A stretch of 64,000 nucleotides of DNA from Adineta steineri. Taxonomy: Eukaryota; Rotifera; Eurotatoria; Adinetida; Adinetidae. The position numbers and the translations under genes were made by a program. The stretch's first letter is position 1. Every line of letters starts with the position of its first letter. Below are positions 46,675 through 59,933 of the stretch, one piece after another. The stretch covers positions 51,503 through 115,502 of the forward strand of contig CAJNOI010000238.1 in the NCBI GenBank assembly GCA_905250115.1, read 5' to 3'. The notes beneath the pieces were generated by a model, which worked only from the letters and a program-made list of their open reading frames with translations, had not been told where the DNA came from and ran no database searches.

Positions 46675-49600
46675 ATGTTTCCAATATTTACTTCAATGCA
46701 TCGACAACCTTCAAATGATAGTTATTATTTTTTACGTTATCTTTTTTTACTATACATATGTACAGCATTTTTAATGATAATTAGTGCATTTAGTGATGAT
46801 TTGAACGATAATGAAGGTTAATAGAATTTCTTTTTGTTGAATTTAAATAAATTATATAAATATATTTTTATTAGTATTCCCTCATTTATCAATGAATTCT
46901 ATCCATACTGATAAATTTTCCTCTCCTTATACAACGGTAAAACGTTTTTTTTTATTTATAATTGAAAAAAGTATTTTTATTTTATTTTTTAAAGCATATG
47001 GAAGAAAACGATGCTGAAGAAAAAGAACTTCTTATGAATTTATTAAAATCTTATGATAATGTGATAAAAATTAATCAATCAATAGATTATGATAGATCTT
47101 TTGAAAGTTCTTCTTCAATATCATCAGTTCGATTTATTCCTCCATATCTAAATTTTTCTCAACAGTACGTCTTTTATCAATTGAAATATACAAAAAAACT
47201 ATTTCTTTTCTACACATTAGATCAATCGCTATTCCTCGAATGCAAACTGTGATAATAATTAATCAGGATCCTGAACCACTTGAACTCTATTCATTATCTG
47301 AAGCAACAAATCAATTTTATTCAACACTTCCAAAAGGAAATCTTGTTCTATCCCATGGTGAAAATATATCAATAAATATTTATTATCTACCAAGAACAAT
47401 CGGTAATATCAAAACTATATTTACAATAAATACAAATCGTGGAAATATTGATTATAATGTAAATAAATATTTTTATTTTCTTTAAATTCAAATTTTGAAT
47501 TATTTAAAGGTTATTGGTCGAAGTAAAACAAATCCATTTCGTTTACGTCCATTAATTAATATTGAAATTCCATTAAATTCAACATATGAATATACAATAC
47601 AATTTCATAATCCATATAATTATTCATTAGATATCAATGAAATCTATACAAGTGATGAAAATTTACGAATTGATTTATTATTAAATAAAAATATAAAAAA
47701 TAAAATAACAAAAGTTTTCGAACATCATGAACAATGGCATTTAAAAGCATATGAAATGAAATCTATTATAAAAATAAATTATTTTGCATATAAACTACAT
47801 CGTTTACATGGATTTATTTGTATTAAAACAAATTTTACTGAATTAATTATTTTACCAATAGAAATTAATGTTTTAAATTATCCAGGTCTTTATTCAAATG
47901 TTGATGTATTAGAATTTTCTACTGAAAAATTTATACGTTCAATAGCAGCACCAATATCAATACCACTTTATGTATTCAATAACAATTTAGATCCAGTGAT
48001 GCTTACTGTAAGATTATATTTTTGAAGGATAAAGAAAAAAAACCATTGTGGACAGTATCAGTACAGTTCGTAGAAAAATTTATTTAGTCTTGTTGATTCA
48101 TTAACATTAAGATTTCTAATATACATAGAAGTAATTTTTAACAGAATCTATTAAATTAAATATTGTCGAGTTGTAATGCTGTTATTGAAGTTAGGATAAA
48201 TATTGAAAAAAAAGCTATATATCTTATCGCTTTACGAGCAGCCGTTGATCACATTATCGTGACATTTTAAGGATGCTTTTGACTTGACATATATCATGAT
48301 TAATCTATATTATATTAATCGATAAAACCAATCTTAAAAGATAGTTAATCATAGATATGATTGAGCACGAAAAAAAAATTAAACGAATATGTTTTCACGT
48401 TCTTAAAAATAAAAACAGATTTTGAAGGTTATCAAGACTTACTAGATAGAGTCGATGGTATAAATGATTTCCCCATACGATCGATCTAGTACGCTCAGTG
48501 TTCTATCCAGGTTTCTGTTTTCGGGTGGGCGCCGCCTGCCCTCTAGATAAAACATAGAGTACACTGATTCTACTATTAAATTTGTAAACTTGTTAAATGC
48601 AATGCTTGAGATCGATTACATTAAGATTGATTGTTGACTGTATTCTATCTTCTTTTAGGATGTACGTGTGGAGGAAAAACATAGGAAATATATTACTATT
48701 CAATACAAAACTCTACCAATACCACCTGGAGTTCATCGTTTAAATCAAATAGCTGAACTAACTATTCATCCAGTATTGATTCCTACTTCTGTTAAGCGAA
48801 TACATGGTTATGTTCAAGTATATATACTATCCACTAATGAAAAACTTGCCATTGAAATTCCATTTGATGAAACAGTTATACATGGTTCACTTGATTATGA
48901 TAAAGATAATACTTATATTTATATTTCATCATCAAATAATGAATTTAACAATGAAGAATGTACACCAATTTCATTTGTTAATCGATATAATATGCCAATA
49001 GCTATATATAATATAACAACAGTTGATCAAGAAATTCTCTCATCATATATCAACGTAAAAAATATATAAAATATTTCTATAGACGAATTTATATATATTC
49101 ATTTTTCTATAGATTACATATCCATCATCTTTACTTTATTTATATCCTAATCAATGGAAACAATTAGTATGTGTAACTGTTAAAGAACCATCATTATCAA
49201 ATGTACTGTCTACTAATATTCAAGCAACACTCGATATTCATTCGAATTTATCTACTTTTCATTTTGTAGTTTTTTTATACAATGGATTTCTTACCGTAAG
49301 TATTTTTGAATTTTACGATTATCTACGACAATGTAATATTGATTTTTATTGAGATAAAATTAAGATTGATGTGTCTTAAGGGTGTGGGTGTGGGCGTCTA
49401 TCACCTTTTGATGCACACCCTCTTTCTAGGACAATCCTCATTTCAAAAAATTTTGTAATAGTATGATCATCGCTCATGAATATGCTCATCTTTTTAGCCT
49501 AAATGTCGTTAGATTGGAATAAATTTTATTGCCTTCTAGAGCTCGCTTTTTCGGTTCCCCTTAGTAACGTCGAAAGATAAAAACATCGAAAATAAAAAGT

Positions 49601-52600
49601 ATACGAACATTGACAGATAAAAATGTCTAGAGTGGAAGTTTACGAAAAGAGAAATCTTTTCCACTCACTCATCATCATCATTTTATGCTTTCGAGTTTTA
49701 TCTTTCTGTTGGACGTTGTTACAGGAATCCGTTTTTTCTTCCTAAAATTGGAATTTTGAAAATAATGAATTATTATATTTATTTAGGTTGATGTTTTAAG
49801 TGATATTACAAGTGATGGTATACGAATTAATGAAACAAATCCATTTGAATTCTATCTAGCTAGTATACCAATAAATGTATCACGTACAGTAACATTTACA
49901 TTAACAAATCCAAATCCAATTGATATTGCTATTGAAAATTTTCATTTCACTCTACCCAATACTGATATTCAACTTGATTATATGCAATTAATAGATGGTA
50001 ATGGAACGAAAATAAAATCAATAAATCTTTATAAAAATGAGAATATTTCTCAAGTAAGACTAAAGATAAATAATATAAATAAGAAATAATATATATATTT
50101 ATTTCAAGTTTATTCTTCCTGATCAACATCTTGCAGTTTTTTCATTGACAATTAACGGAGCAGATCAACCAAAATTTCATAATGAAACAATTACTTTTAA
50201 AACACGTTATCAAGTAATATAATTTTATTTATTGATTTATTTATTCATTCTTTTGTATTAGATACTTCGTATAAATATACAATATGAAATTGTTGATGGA
50301 TCAATCGAATTAACTAATAAAACATCGTTACATATTGATGCATTTCCTGTATGAAATAATTAATTTACAATGTATTCGAAATTTTTATTTTTATTTTTTC
50401 TTAGAATCGTATAGAGACATTAGATATATTTACACATAATAAATTTAATGTACCAGTCAATGTATTCCGAATGGATTTTATAACATATGGAACATGTTTT
50501 GCATTTACTTGGAATGATTCGCCAATGGGTAATGTTAAACTTCAACCAAATAAAATACAAGAAGTATGTATAATTCTTTAGATAACACATGCAGGGAATA
50601 GATCTAATACTATGATTTGTATACGCAATTGAAAATAATGAGAATAGTTGCGTCTATTTTTGGCTTCCAGACTGTTTATATATAGGAACCATTTTTGCTT
50701 GAACTAAACAGGAAATTCTATTGTTGCTAAACCATCTATTTCTATTAATCTAGATATTTAACTAATAGCTTCAGGTATAGCGTGCTTAAGAGGAAAATCC
50801 AACTTTTGTATGTAAAACGAGGGAGGTAAAAGTCGATATTCAAAGCTTTAGAAATGTTTACCTGTGAGTAAATCATGTTGTCCATAAAATTTTAAGTAGT
50901 CGATGATGTAAAACAGAATTCTATGATATATTTTAGCTTGGTAAACTTCGTTTCAATATGGCTCCATTATGTGAAGAACCTCCATCTGAAGCAACTTGTT
51001 ATTGTGGTCTACATCATCATCCGTCATTTAAACAAAGATGGGATGAATGTGTTTCAGCATTGAATACATATGAACTTGATCATAGTCTTATAATTAAATT
51101 TCGAAATCTTTGGAAAGAATGGACGTCTCTTGTTCGAAAACAGCGGTAAGAAGAAAAACAAGAACCTTTGTTTTTATTAATTTATTGTTTATTTATTTCA
51201 TAAAGAATTCAGACAAATATTTGGATTTATACTGATCGAGCGAATATATCAACACCATTAACTATTGATTTTGTTTGGCCATCTGTACTTGATCATATGT
51301 TTTCATCATATTCTCGTGCGCCGCTTATCCTAGATTTTCAAGTTATATTTATCAACATAACTAAAGTAAATTATTAATATAACTTTGAAATGATCATTTC
51401 TATTTTCATGTAGACACAAAATATCATCATAACAAATCCTTCCTTAAATCTTGTTACATATTCTGTTGAACTTCATAAAGCTGATTCGGATAATTTCAAA
51501 TCAATTATCAACGATCAAATTTTTACAATTTCAACAGTATGTATTTAAAATAATCTTATGAAATATTTTTATTATTTTTCTAGACATCAAAACGAGTAGA
51601 TTTAATAAGTGGTACTTATCATTTTCAACTTCGACCAGCTGAACAAATAACATTTACTGTATCTTATCGGCCGACGCAAATGATTAAACATGAAATGTAT
51701 TTTATTATCCGGTATGATAGAATTAATTGAAAATAAAATCTAAATTATTTTTATTTAGAAATAATTTAACAATTATTGAATCCATACTTGTACGCGGTGA
51801 AGGTGGTATTGGCAGTTTACGTGTTGGACATCGTAAAGCTACTTCATCTATGAGTCCAATTATTATATCAATAGATGAAAAACAATATAAACTTTGTTTA
51901 AGTAAATATACAAAATTAATTCATTCTTCAAAACTATATTTTTTCTCTACTAGATATTCAATCGAATCCTTTACTTAGAAAACTTATAACGCTTACAAAT
52001 ACAGGAAATATGAAAACAATCATTTATGACATCTCATTTGATCAAATGAAGTGTTCCGGTCATGGTTTTTCAGCTCCTTATTGTACAAATATTGAAATAG
52101 AATCTAACGAAAAATATAATCTACAAATTTTGTAAGAAATAGAAAAAAAACAACAACTCTTTTTTGATTTTATAAAATATATTTTTCTTTTTTCGAAAGA
52201 TTTCAACCTGATTATACATTAGTTGAAGTTAATCGAACATTAACATTAAATACAAATATCGGTCTTATATCATTTCCAATTATTGTTCGTATTCCACAAC
52301 GTGTTTTATCAACATGTTACAATATAGTTCCACGTCCACGATGGGAATTTCGAACATATTGTTTATGTTTATGTTCATTAATTTTTCTTACTATTCTAAT
52401 TTTTTTTACAGCTGGATATGATGCACGAAGAATATATGATGATGTAATTCAATATTATCTGAATTATTATTTTTTCGACTTTGTTTTTTTGTGTTTTATT
52501 AGTATTTAAATCGATACAAATGGCGTGTACAAATTCAAGCAACAGACAGTAAAATGTTCGATCTTAGTGATTTATCATTAGCCGTTCAAGATGAAGAAAA

Positions 52601-55591
52601 AATTCGGTAAACTATTTTATAGAATAAACAAAAAATGAATAAAATTGATTTTTTTATTAGCGAACGAATTGAATCACTTTCATCAACAGATGCAAAAAAA
52701 GAAACAACATCAAAGAATGAACTTAAATCTAAACGTTCGACTACGCCAGTTAGCGAAAATAGAGAACCATCATCGAAAGTACGAACTCCAATTGGATCGA
52801 CATCTTCAACAAAATCAGGATCAAATAAAGCACGACGTGCAACAACAACAGAGAGTGGTTCAACAAAAGTTAGTTTTATTATAATGATAATTAATAGAGA
52901 AATAAAATCCTTTTTAGTCTATAAAAACTCACCATGAACCGTTAGGAAAAACTCAGTCATTACAAAGACAAAAATCAGATCAACATACAACACCTCCAGT
53001 TCCATCTAAAACTGTTTCATCATCAACAGTTGTAACTGATGATGAAATTGAACCATTTGTAGTATGTTCAAAACAAAAATCTTCATCATATTAATTAAAA
53101 TATATTTTATTTATTATAGGTTCCTCGACAAAGACGTATTTCAAGCAAAGCAAAAGAATCATCAACTAATATAACTCCAAAATCAAATGCTGATAATAAT
53201 AATACTGTTATTAAACGAAAATCTTCTATTTATTCTGAACAAACTAATCCGTTAAAATCAGATGATTCTTTAGATGATCAACAATGGAGTATGGTTAGTT
53301 CGAATAAAGGACAACGTAAAGGAACGACTTCCGCTCGACGAGAAACACATGATGAATCTCATATAACTAATAAAACAAGTAAAGTATCATCAACTAATTC
53401 AGGTAAGTGCATTTTTTTTTGTCTATATATATGACTTTGTTTCATGTTGAATTATTTTATAGACAAGCAAACAATACCATCATTAATGAGCAATATAATT
53501 AATCCAATTCCTACTAAATCAACACATTCTCGTCGTCGTGGCGCTCGTAAACAATCGCCTGCACCCGTTTCTAATTTAGTAAAAAGAAAAAGTTTACAGG
53601 ATGATACACCATTATATAGTCCAAATCGAGAAATAGCATTTCGTCAATTGACAGAACAATTATGGGCAGCTGGTTTACCATCATCAACAAATGCATGTTC
53701 GATGTCTATACGTTCGCGTTGTTCATCAGCACCACCATCAGAACGTGATGGTGGTGATGATGATATCGATTGGGATGAACCAGATGCACCGGATGATGGT
53801 AACAATAGCTGCTTGAATATCTACTATTTTATTAATATTGCTTGCTTTGCTGGCTAAAATACATCAAAACTTAAAATTACATGTGCGTATAATTATATAG
53901 GTATACATTAAGTTTCATTTTCCAGGTAAAACATAAATCATAGTCTATGTATGCGAAGAATGAATTGATTTTTTTTTCGTTCTGTCTTGGCATATATTCA
54001 AAAAAAAAAAGAAACGACTGTGTTGATTGGTACACATACATGTTCTTATTATTTTTTTTACGCGTTCTGTTTTTTGTGTCATTACTCAATATCGGAGTAT
54101 AAAAGGTAAGGTTTTTTTGAGAATAAATCGAGAACATCCAAAAGAACGTGACACAGTTTAATAAATCATTTTAATTTAATTGTCTGCTATTTAATAAATT
54201 TTAAACATATAAATTTAATTAAAAATAATAATATTTAATATGCTTGAATTAACACATACTCCACCTTCGAGTGAGTGCAAATTATCGATTGAAATTTTTT
54301 ATAATTTCTTATCTATTTCAGATTTTGGTCGATATGCTTTACAAAATGCAAATTCTATGAATGATTCAAATGATACTGATGAACGAATACAAACACAACA
54401 AAAAACAACACCTATTAATATTCCATCATTGATGTCACTATCAATAACACCACCAACAATGACGACAAATACAACACAACAAAAGTCAACGACACCTACA
54501 TCTGTCATAAAAGAAAAGTATGAAATTAAATATAAATGTCTAGTAAAATTTGTATGATAAGAAAAATATTTCCAACTATTGAGTTCCTTTTTTTTTAATT
54601 CCAAGTCAAGTTGGAATATAAAAGGAGTCGAAAAAAATATTTTTTTTGTCTTTCCTTCATAATTATAATCGACGGGAAAAAAAAGGAAGTCATACTATTC
54701 TTGTAAACAAAATTGTTAATCTTGAAATTACGATCAATTTAGACTTGTTTCTTGTTCTATAGAAATTAAATATATAATTATTTTTTATAGTATTGAACCA
54801 TTACCATTTCCATCTCATCATTCACCTGGTCCAATTCAACGACCTAATAAATTGTCATGTCAACCTGTTACACAAGCTTCAATGTTTTTTAGTGATACTA
54901 TTGAATCACCGGATACACCGGACGTACTTGTTCAAATCAATCATCTTCTTGATCATCAAAATAGTATTACAACAGTACCATCAACAACTAATGTTTCCAA
55001 TTCAACAACTTCACCATTAATTAATGACATTCCAACACCAAATGTTCCTTGGACACCATTTTCACCAACAGAATGGCCATCGAAATATGATTCAACATGG
55101 CCAATGGCTAATATGCCAAGTCCAAATATTCCTTTAACAACACAAATACAGAATCCATTTGCACCACAACAACAAAGTTCAAAAGAAGATTCAGCTGTTT
55201 GGCCAACTGCATTAGGAACAGCAACACCACGTTCAACACCATTAAGTACACGTACACAACCTGGTTCAGAATGGACTGAAATGTTTTCATCTGCAAGTGC
55301 TTCATCAATTGAACCAACCAAACCAATAAATAATACTTGGACAAAATTTTTACCTGTATCGGAATCATCATCAATCGATAATCAAACAACAAATAAACCA
55401 GAAAATGAAGTTAATAATCAAGTTAGTATATTTATTTTCCTAAAAAAAACGAATTCGTTAATAAAATGAATTTATTTTAGTTTTGGGATTCAATTACACA
55501 ACCAAATTCATCGGCATCATGGTGGCCAAAACCGTCCACTGATGAAAATAATGATGATAAAGATCATTCGCGTTGGGATTTTGCACGTTAA
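46675..55591 (+). CDS. TMEM131: TMEM131-like collagen secretion factor, 26 exons
   Basis: Exons: 46675-46816, 46875-46936, 46995-47164, 47221-47458, 47510-48007, 48659-49054, 49123-49296, 49787-50053, 50109-50213, 50262-50348, 50405-50563, 50937-51145, 51206-51365, 51414-51536, 51584-51711, 51759-51901, 51954-52131, 52200-52443, 52503-52606, 52661-52868, 52918-53061, 53120-53402, 53463-53798, 54322-54517, 54791-55421 and 55481-55591. They give one frame of 1831 residues, close to human TMEM131 (1883). An N-terminal hydrophobic span (about 19-38) is followed by PapD-like beta-sandwich repeats beginning FIPPYLNFSQ. A lumenal domain with a cysteine pair (CEEPPSEATCYCGLHH) precedes a transmembrane helix at about 1133-1152. 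The cytosolic tail of about 680 residues is Ser/Thr/Gln-rich and ends with repeated Trp motifs (WTPFSPTEWP, FWDSI, SRWDFAR). In animals the PapD-like part binds procollagen and the tail recruits TRAPP for ER export. Intron 5 carries a MITE and intron 7 a telomere-like tract. Confidence 0.88.
48496..48566 (-). mobile_element. MITE, GGGTGGGC family, 71-bp copy in TMEM131 intron 5
   Basis: It starts CAGTGTTCTATCCAGG and ends TAAAACATAGAGTACACTG, so CAGTGT faces ACACTG. The centre reads TTTTCGGGTGGGCGCCGCCT. It is a shorter copy, in opposite orientation, of the element at 35205-35375. It lies wholly inside the 651-bp intron 48008-48658, which explains why that intron is far longer than its neighbours. 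No 8-bp duplication is visible. Confidence 0.6.
49380..49421. repeat. Telomere-like tract in TMEM131 intron 7
   Basis: GGGTGTGGGTGTGGGCG, two adjacent exact TGTGGG units, then 16 bases, then the complement GCACACCCTC. The G-rich then C-rich layout matches 38127-38192. It sits in intron 49297-49786, one of the longer introns of the gene. Confidence 0.6.
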
Positions 55592-55730
55592 AACTGTGTT
55601 TATATTAATCATTAAAAAAAAAGGCTGCTAATCAAGATTCTAACCTATGTTTTTTTTTAACTCTTTTTTTTATTCATTAAGAATTTTAATAATGCGTAAA
55701 ATTCATAAAAAAATATATGATTACTGCGAA

Positions 55731-55736
55731 AATAAA
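55731..55736 (+). terminator. Polyadenylation signal of TMEM131
   Basis: AATAAA, 140 bp after the TMEM131 stop and only 42 bp before the first base of CSTF2. It is the only good signal in the short gap between the two genes. Confidence 0.6.
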
Positions 55737-55757
55737 GACAATTAAAAAAAATATTGT

Positions 55758-55770
55758 TTCGTTTTTCTAG
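55758..55770 (+). promoter_or_regulatory. 3' splice acceptor just before the CSTF2 start, possible trans-splice site
   Basis: TTCGTTTTTCTAG followed by seven A and the ATG at 55778. There is no upstream donor or exon between the TMEM131 stop (55591) and this acceptor. A cis intron would have to begin inside the neighbouring gene, whereas a spliced leader, known in bdelloids, would explain it directly. Confidence 0.5.
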
Positions 55771-55777
55771 AAAAAAA

Positions 55778-57534
55778 ATGCCATCAGCACATATTGAACG
55801 TTATATACGTTCTATATTTGTACAAAATATACCAGCCGGTATAACAGAAGATCTTTTTCGACAAATGTTAAGTCAATTTGGAGTTCTAATTCATTTTCAT
55901 ATGTTTCTTGATCCCAGTGGAACTAATAATGCAAATGAACAAAATTTACAAACATCAAGAGGTTATGCTTTTGCAGAAGTAAGTAAAAATATGATAAATT
56001 AAAAAAAGAAGACGACAGGAGAAAGTGCAAGTATAGTTTTCTGAAAATAGGAGATGTACTGAGTGTCCGGGAAGTCATTTAATAGAAAAGAAAGAATTTG
56101 AGGATCTCTCCTACGACTCGAGCTGATGTTTTTTTTATCAATGCTAGAGAGATATTCAGTTTTGTATTGAGCGATTTTGAACAAATAGTAAATGTCAAGT
56201 AATTATACGATTAGCATTGAAACTGTTTGATCACTGATATAGTTAAGTAAAGAAAAGAATCTAAGACTAAAGTCTCTGAACGCGACAGACTCTACTGCTG
56301 ATTTATATTAAGAGACAATAACAACTATTTTGAAATAAAAACGGATATTAGTCTTTTTAAGTACTGACATTGCCGTCGTCTTGATCGCATTTCTATAGGG
56401 AAAGATGTGAATTATAATAAACTTGAGTACTGGAAGAATTTATGTCTAGAGATAAATTATTGATATTTGTCTTTTTAGTTTGCATCGAATGAAATTGCAC
56501 AAACAGTTATTAATAAATTGAATGGTCTTGATCTAGGTGGTTTTCGACTTGTTGTTGATTTACTTTCTAATCAAGCTGAACCAATTATAAATTTATTTGA
56601 ACAATTATGTGCTACAACGACAACTACTGTGACATCATCAAATAAGAATGATCCTCGTCTTGCTAATGCAACAACATCACAAATATCGCAATCCCAAGCA
56701 GCAACAACAGCATTAGCAGCGATGGAATCAGTAAATTCAAATGTGACTAGTACCGGTAATAAAGAAGAACGTGAATCGATTTCAAATGCTGTTGCATCAT
56801 TACCACCAGCTCAAGTTAGTTATTAAAATAATTTTTAATTATAATTCTTTTTTTCTGTGTTCTGTTTAAAATAGATGTTTGAATTAATGAAACAGATGAA
56901 ACAATGTATTGAAGCAAATCCAAACGAAGCTAAAACACTTCTATCAACAAATCCTCAATTAGCTTATGCTCTGTTACAGGCACAAGTTGTAATGAGAATA
57001 GTTGATCCTCAAGTAGCTATGGCATTATTAAATCGTACTGATAAAGATGTTATACCAGCTCCTGCTGATGTTAAAAAACAAACATCAACTACTACACAAT
57101 CAACAGCAGCAGTTACTGCTCCACTTCCTCTTCCAGTTTCAGGCAATCCAAATGCACCATTCCCTTTTTCAGTTATTCCAGGTGCACCATTTTCAATGCC
57201 TATGATGGCTCCTAATGCTGCTAGTGCACAACAAGCTGCAGCTGCTGCTCTTTTTCAAGCAGCTCTCCTTTCAGGTGCTGGAATGTTTCCTGGTACATTA
57301 ATACCACCACCTATGTCTCATGCTACACCATTTCCACCTGTTCAACCATCATTTCCACCTCAATTAAATCCTTTAGCACCACCAATACGCACACCAAATC
57401 TTGACGAGAATGCTGCATTACTTCTATTACAATTAGATGATGCTCAATTAGCTCAATTACCACCAGCACAAAGTATGCAAATTCGATCATTACGTGAACA
57501 AATTGCTAAAACTGGTTTATTACCTAAAATGTAG
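55778..57534 (+). CDS. CSTF2: Cleavage stimulation factor subunit 2 (CstF-64)
   Basis: Three exons, 55778-55978, 56479-56814 and 56875-57534, give 398 residues. The N-terminal RNA recognition motif (about 9-92) has IFVQNI as RNP2 and SRGYAFAEF as RNP1, somewhat diverged from the vertebrate pattern. The hinge domain that binds CstF-77 and symplekin is very well conserved: SLPPAQMFELMKQMKQCIEA, then NPQLAYALLQAQVVMRIVDP. A Pro/Ala-rich linker follows, and the C-terminal helical domain (ENAALLLLQLDDAQLAQLPP) contacts Pcf11 and PC4. CstF-64 binds the U/GU-rich element downstream of the polyadenylation site in the nucleus. At 398 residues it is shorter than human CSTF2 (577), chiefly through lack of the MEAR(A/G) repeats. 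It follows TMEM131 by 186 bp on the same strand. Confidence 0.93.
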
Positions 57535-57571
57535 TGAATGATTTTCCTTATTTTTTGTGTATTATGATATA

Positions 57572-57577
57572 AATAAA
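57572..57577 (+). terminator. Polyadenylation signal of CSTF2
   Basis: AATAAA, 38 bp after the CSTF2 stop codon, within ATATAAATAAAGAAA. Confidence 0.6.
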
Positions 57578-59933
57578 GAAAAAAATGTAGTCAACACAAA
57601 CTTAAATACTTCATAAATTCAATTCTATCTTTTTTTATGATTAGACGAATGTTGACATGACCGATATAATATACTCTATTTTTATATTTTCATTTGTAAG
57701 CAATGTGTGCTAGTTGTCATTCAACTTGAAAATACATTTGATTACTCCGTGTTAATAATAATAGTAATGAATATGTAGTCATGTTTCTACTTCCATTAAG
57801 TTATTATATTTCTTCATCATATTTTTTATACATGATTTAACAGTATCATCTATACCTGAAATATACAAAAAAAACAACTAATTTGTATGTTCCAATCTAG
57901 AAATTTAGCAAAAACCTGGATTTTAAAATAATAACAATAAACATAGCTAGGTGTATGTGTAAGCTGAATTCAATTGAGTATATTAATGTTAAACTATTGC
58001 ATAAAGTTTTATATTTTAAAAAGCTTGTTATCATGCATTATTTATGAGTTTATGGTGACAAATTAGAATAACTATGTTTTATTATATACTAGAATGAAGA
58101 GGTTATTGTTTTAAAGGCAAACTATTAATGATGATCCTATGTTGAGAGTGTGTATATGACAGTTCATCTTTACAACAATGTTCTTAAGTACAAAAGATTA
58201 AACCTCTAAAAGCAAGAAATTTTATCACTTAAGCGATGTACAATAATTCTTTGTCTTATCATAGAACGAAGGAAGTAGAAAAATATATTTATAACATTAT
58301 ATGATAAACTAACAATAAGTTTTACAACAAAGTTAATATTTATATTTGATTATGCCTACCGGATTTATTACTTAATAGTAAACCTGTCATATATATTATT
58401 TTAAGATATCTATGACTGTTTCTGATGTGGACTCACTATTTCAATGTCAAAAAAACGTTTTTTTTTGTATTCTTAATACCTTATCAACTATCGTCTTTAA
58501 TTTATATAAACTACAGGAATTTGATTGATTACATTTTATGAAATAGAAACTTTCTACTTGAAATGTAATCTTAGTTAATTTTTATCATGCAATAAGATAT
58601 TCTATTGTTAATAGATTCAGTCAACATTCATTTATTTAATTTAGTAAAATTATTGTCAATGATATGATTCTGTTGTTTTTTTTATTATAAATGATTATGA
58701 CATTATAGCAAACAAATTTTAGTTAGATCTCTTTCTTTTTTTTTGGTTTCTTTTTCATTTATTACACGCCTTGTTCTTTGATAATATTTATCATGACTTG
58801 TCTACTCTCTCTCTCGTCTTTCTTAGTTCAGTCTAAATTGTGAGTTTTCTGTTTTCCTGTTCTCATTTTTCTCTTTAATAGTGATGAGTGAAGAATGATA
58901 AAGAAGAAGAAGAAGAAGAAGAAAAAACGCCTATAGGTATAGTTGCCTTTGTTTTTCTCTCTTTCTCTCATTTCCTATATCTAATTCATAAATAACTTTG
59001 AGATATGGTACACTTAAGTCAATTTCTTTTTTTCCCTCTCTCTCTCTCTCACTCGTCACTTACTCTACACATTCTTCCTCTCTTTTTTTTCTGATGTTTA
59101 ATGCTTGTGTGAACTTCTCTTTTATGTTTCATATTCCAAATGAGTAAAATGTAATTGTTTTTTTTGTTTGATTAATATTCAAAAGAAAACAACCTATATT
59201 TATTTATTTCTTTGCTTGAGTAAATTTTTTCATTATTTTAACAATATATTTCCTCTATTAATTTTTAGATTTAGTTATATAGAAAATTAATTTTTTTTTT
59301 ATTATCGATTTTATCTTATAAAACATACAATGTAAGTAATTATGAGAGAGAAAAGAAGAATTTCTTTAACATACATCTGTATTATAGATATATATATATA
59401 TATATTATATTGAACTGAGTAGCAAAATAAAAATTTGCAACGTTTATCTTTGGTTATTATTGCCAATCAACATGTGTTATTATCCTTTTTTCTGTAAGAT
59501 TGACATGAATGATTTTTATATATTTTGTGTTCGTTTATATACTGTAAGGAATAAGTAAATAGACATTTGAAATTCTTTAGGGAAATTAACTTTCATTTTT
59601 GGTCAGTACATCATAGAAATGTTTTTTTTGTTCCCATTCATTCTTAGAAACTAGCGATAATTTACTGATTGAGATATGATAATTTGAGAATAACAATGTT
59701 AACGATTTACTTCCTTGTTTTGACTCTAATAAAAGATATAATTATTATTCTAGGTTAATTTATTTGTTGATTATTTTCTTTTTTTATACATCTGTCATAG
59801 AGGTGGATTATGAATGACAACTGATTTTAAGCTTTCGAGGGTTATCTTTGACTATAATTAGTGTTGCTAAGGATGATGATGTTGTAGATTCTATGCTTGA
59901 GATATCATGCTAATAATTTTTATATATTTTTAG
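57578..59933. other. Intergenic or 5' region of synaptotagmin-like gene
   Basis: No convincing exon. The first exon(s) of the following synaptotagmin-like gene, expected to code for a membrane anchor, should be here but could not be picked out. The tract holds an (AAG)n run near 58904-58924, a pyrimidine-rich CTCT run near 59036-59052 and a TA run near 59390-59405. Confidence 0.45.

Noticed and set aside
54956..55321. 121-residue minus-strand frame inside TMEM131
   Set aside because: Shadow of the Ser/Pro-rich exon, which is fixed in frame by flanking splice sites.
59893..59933. Start codon for the synaptotagmin-like gene at 59893 or 59897
   Set aside because: ATG at 59893 hits a stop after six codons, and 59897 is TTG; the exon begins at an acceptor near 59933, so the true start lies upstream.
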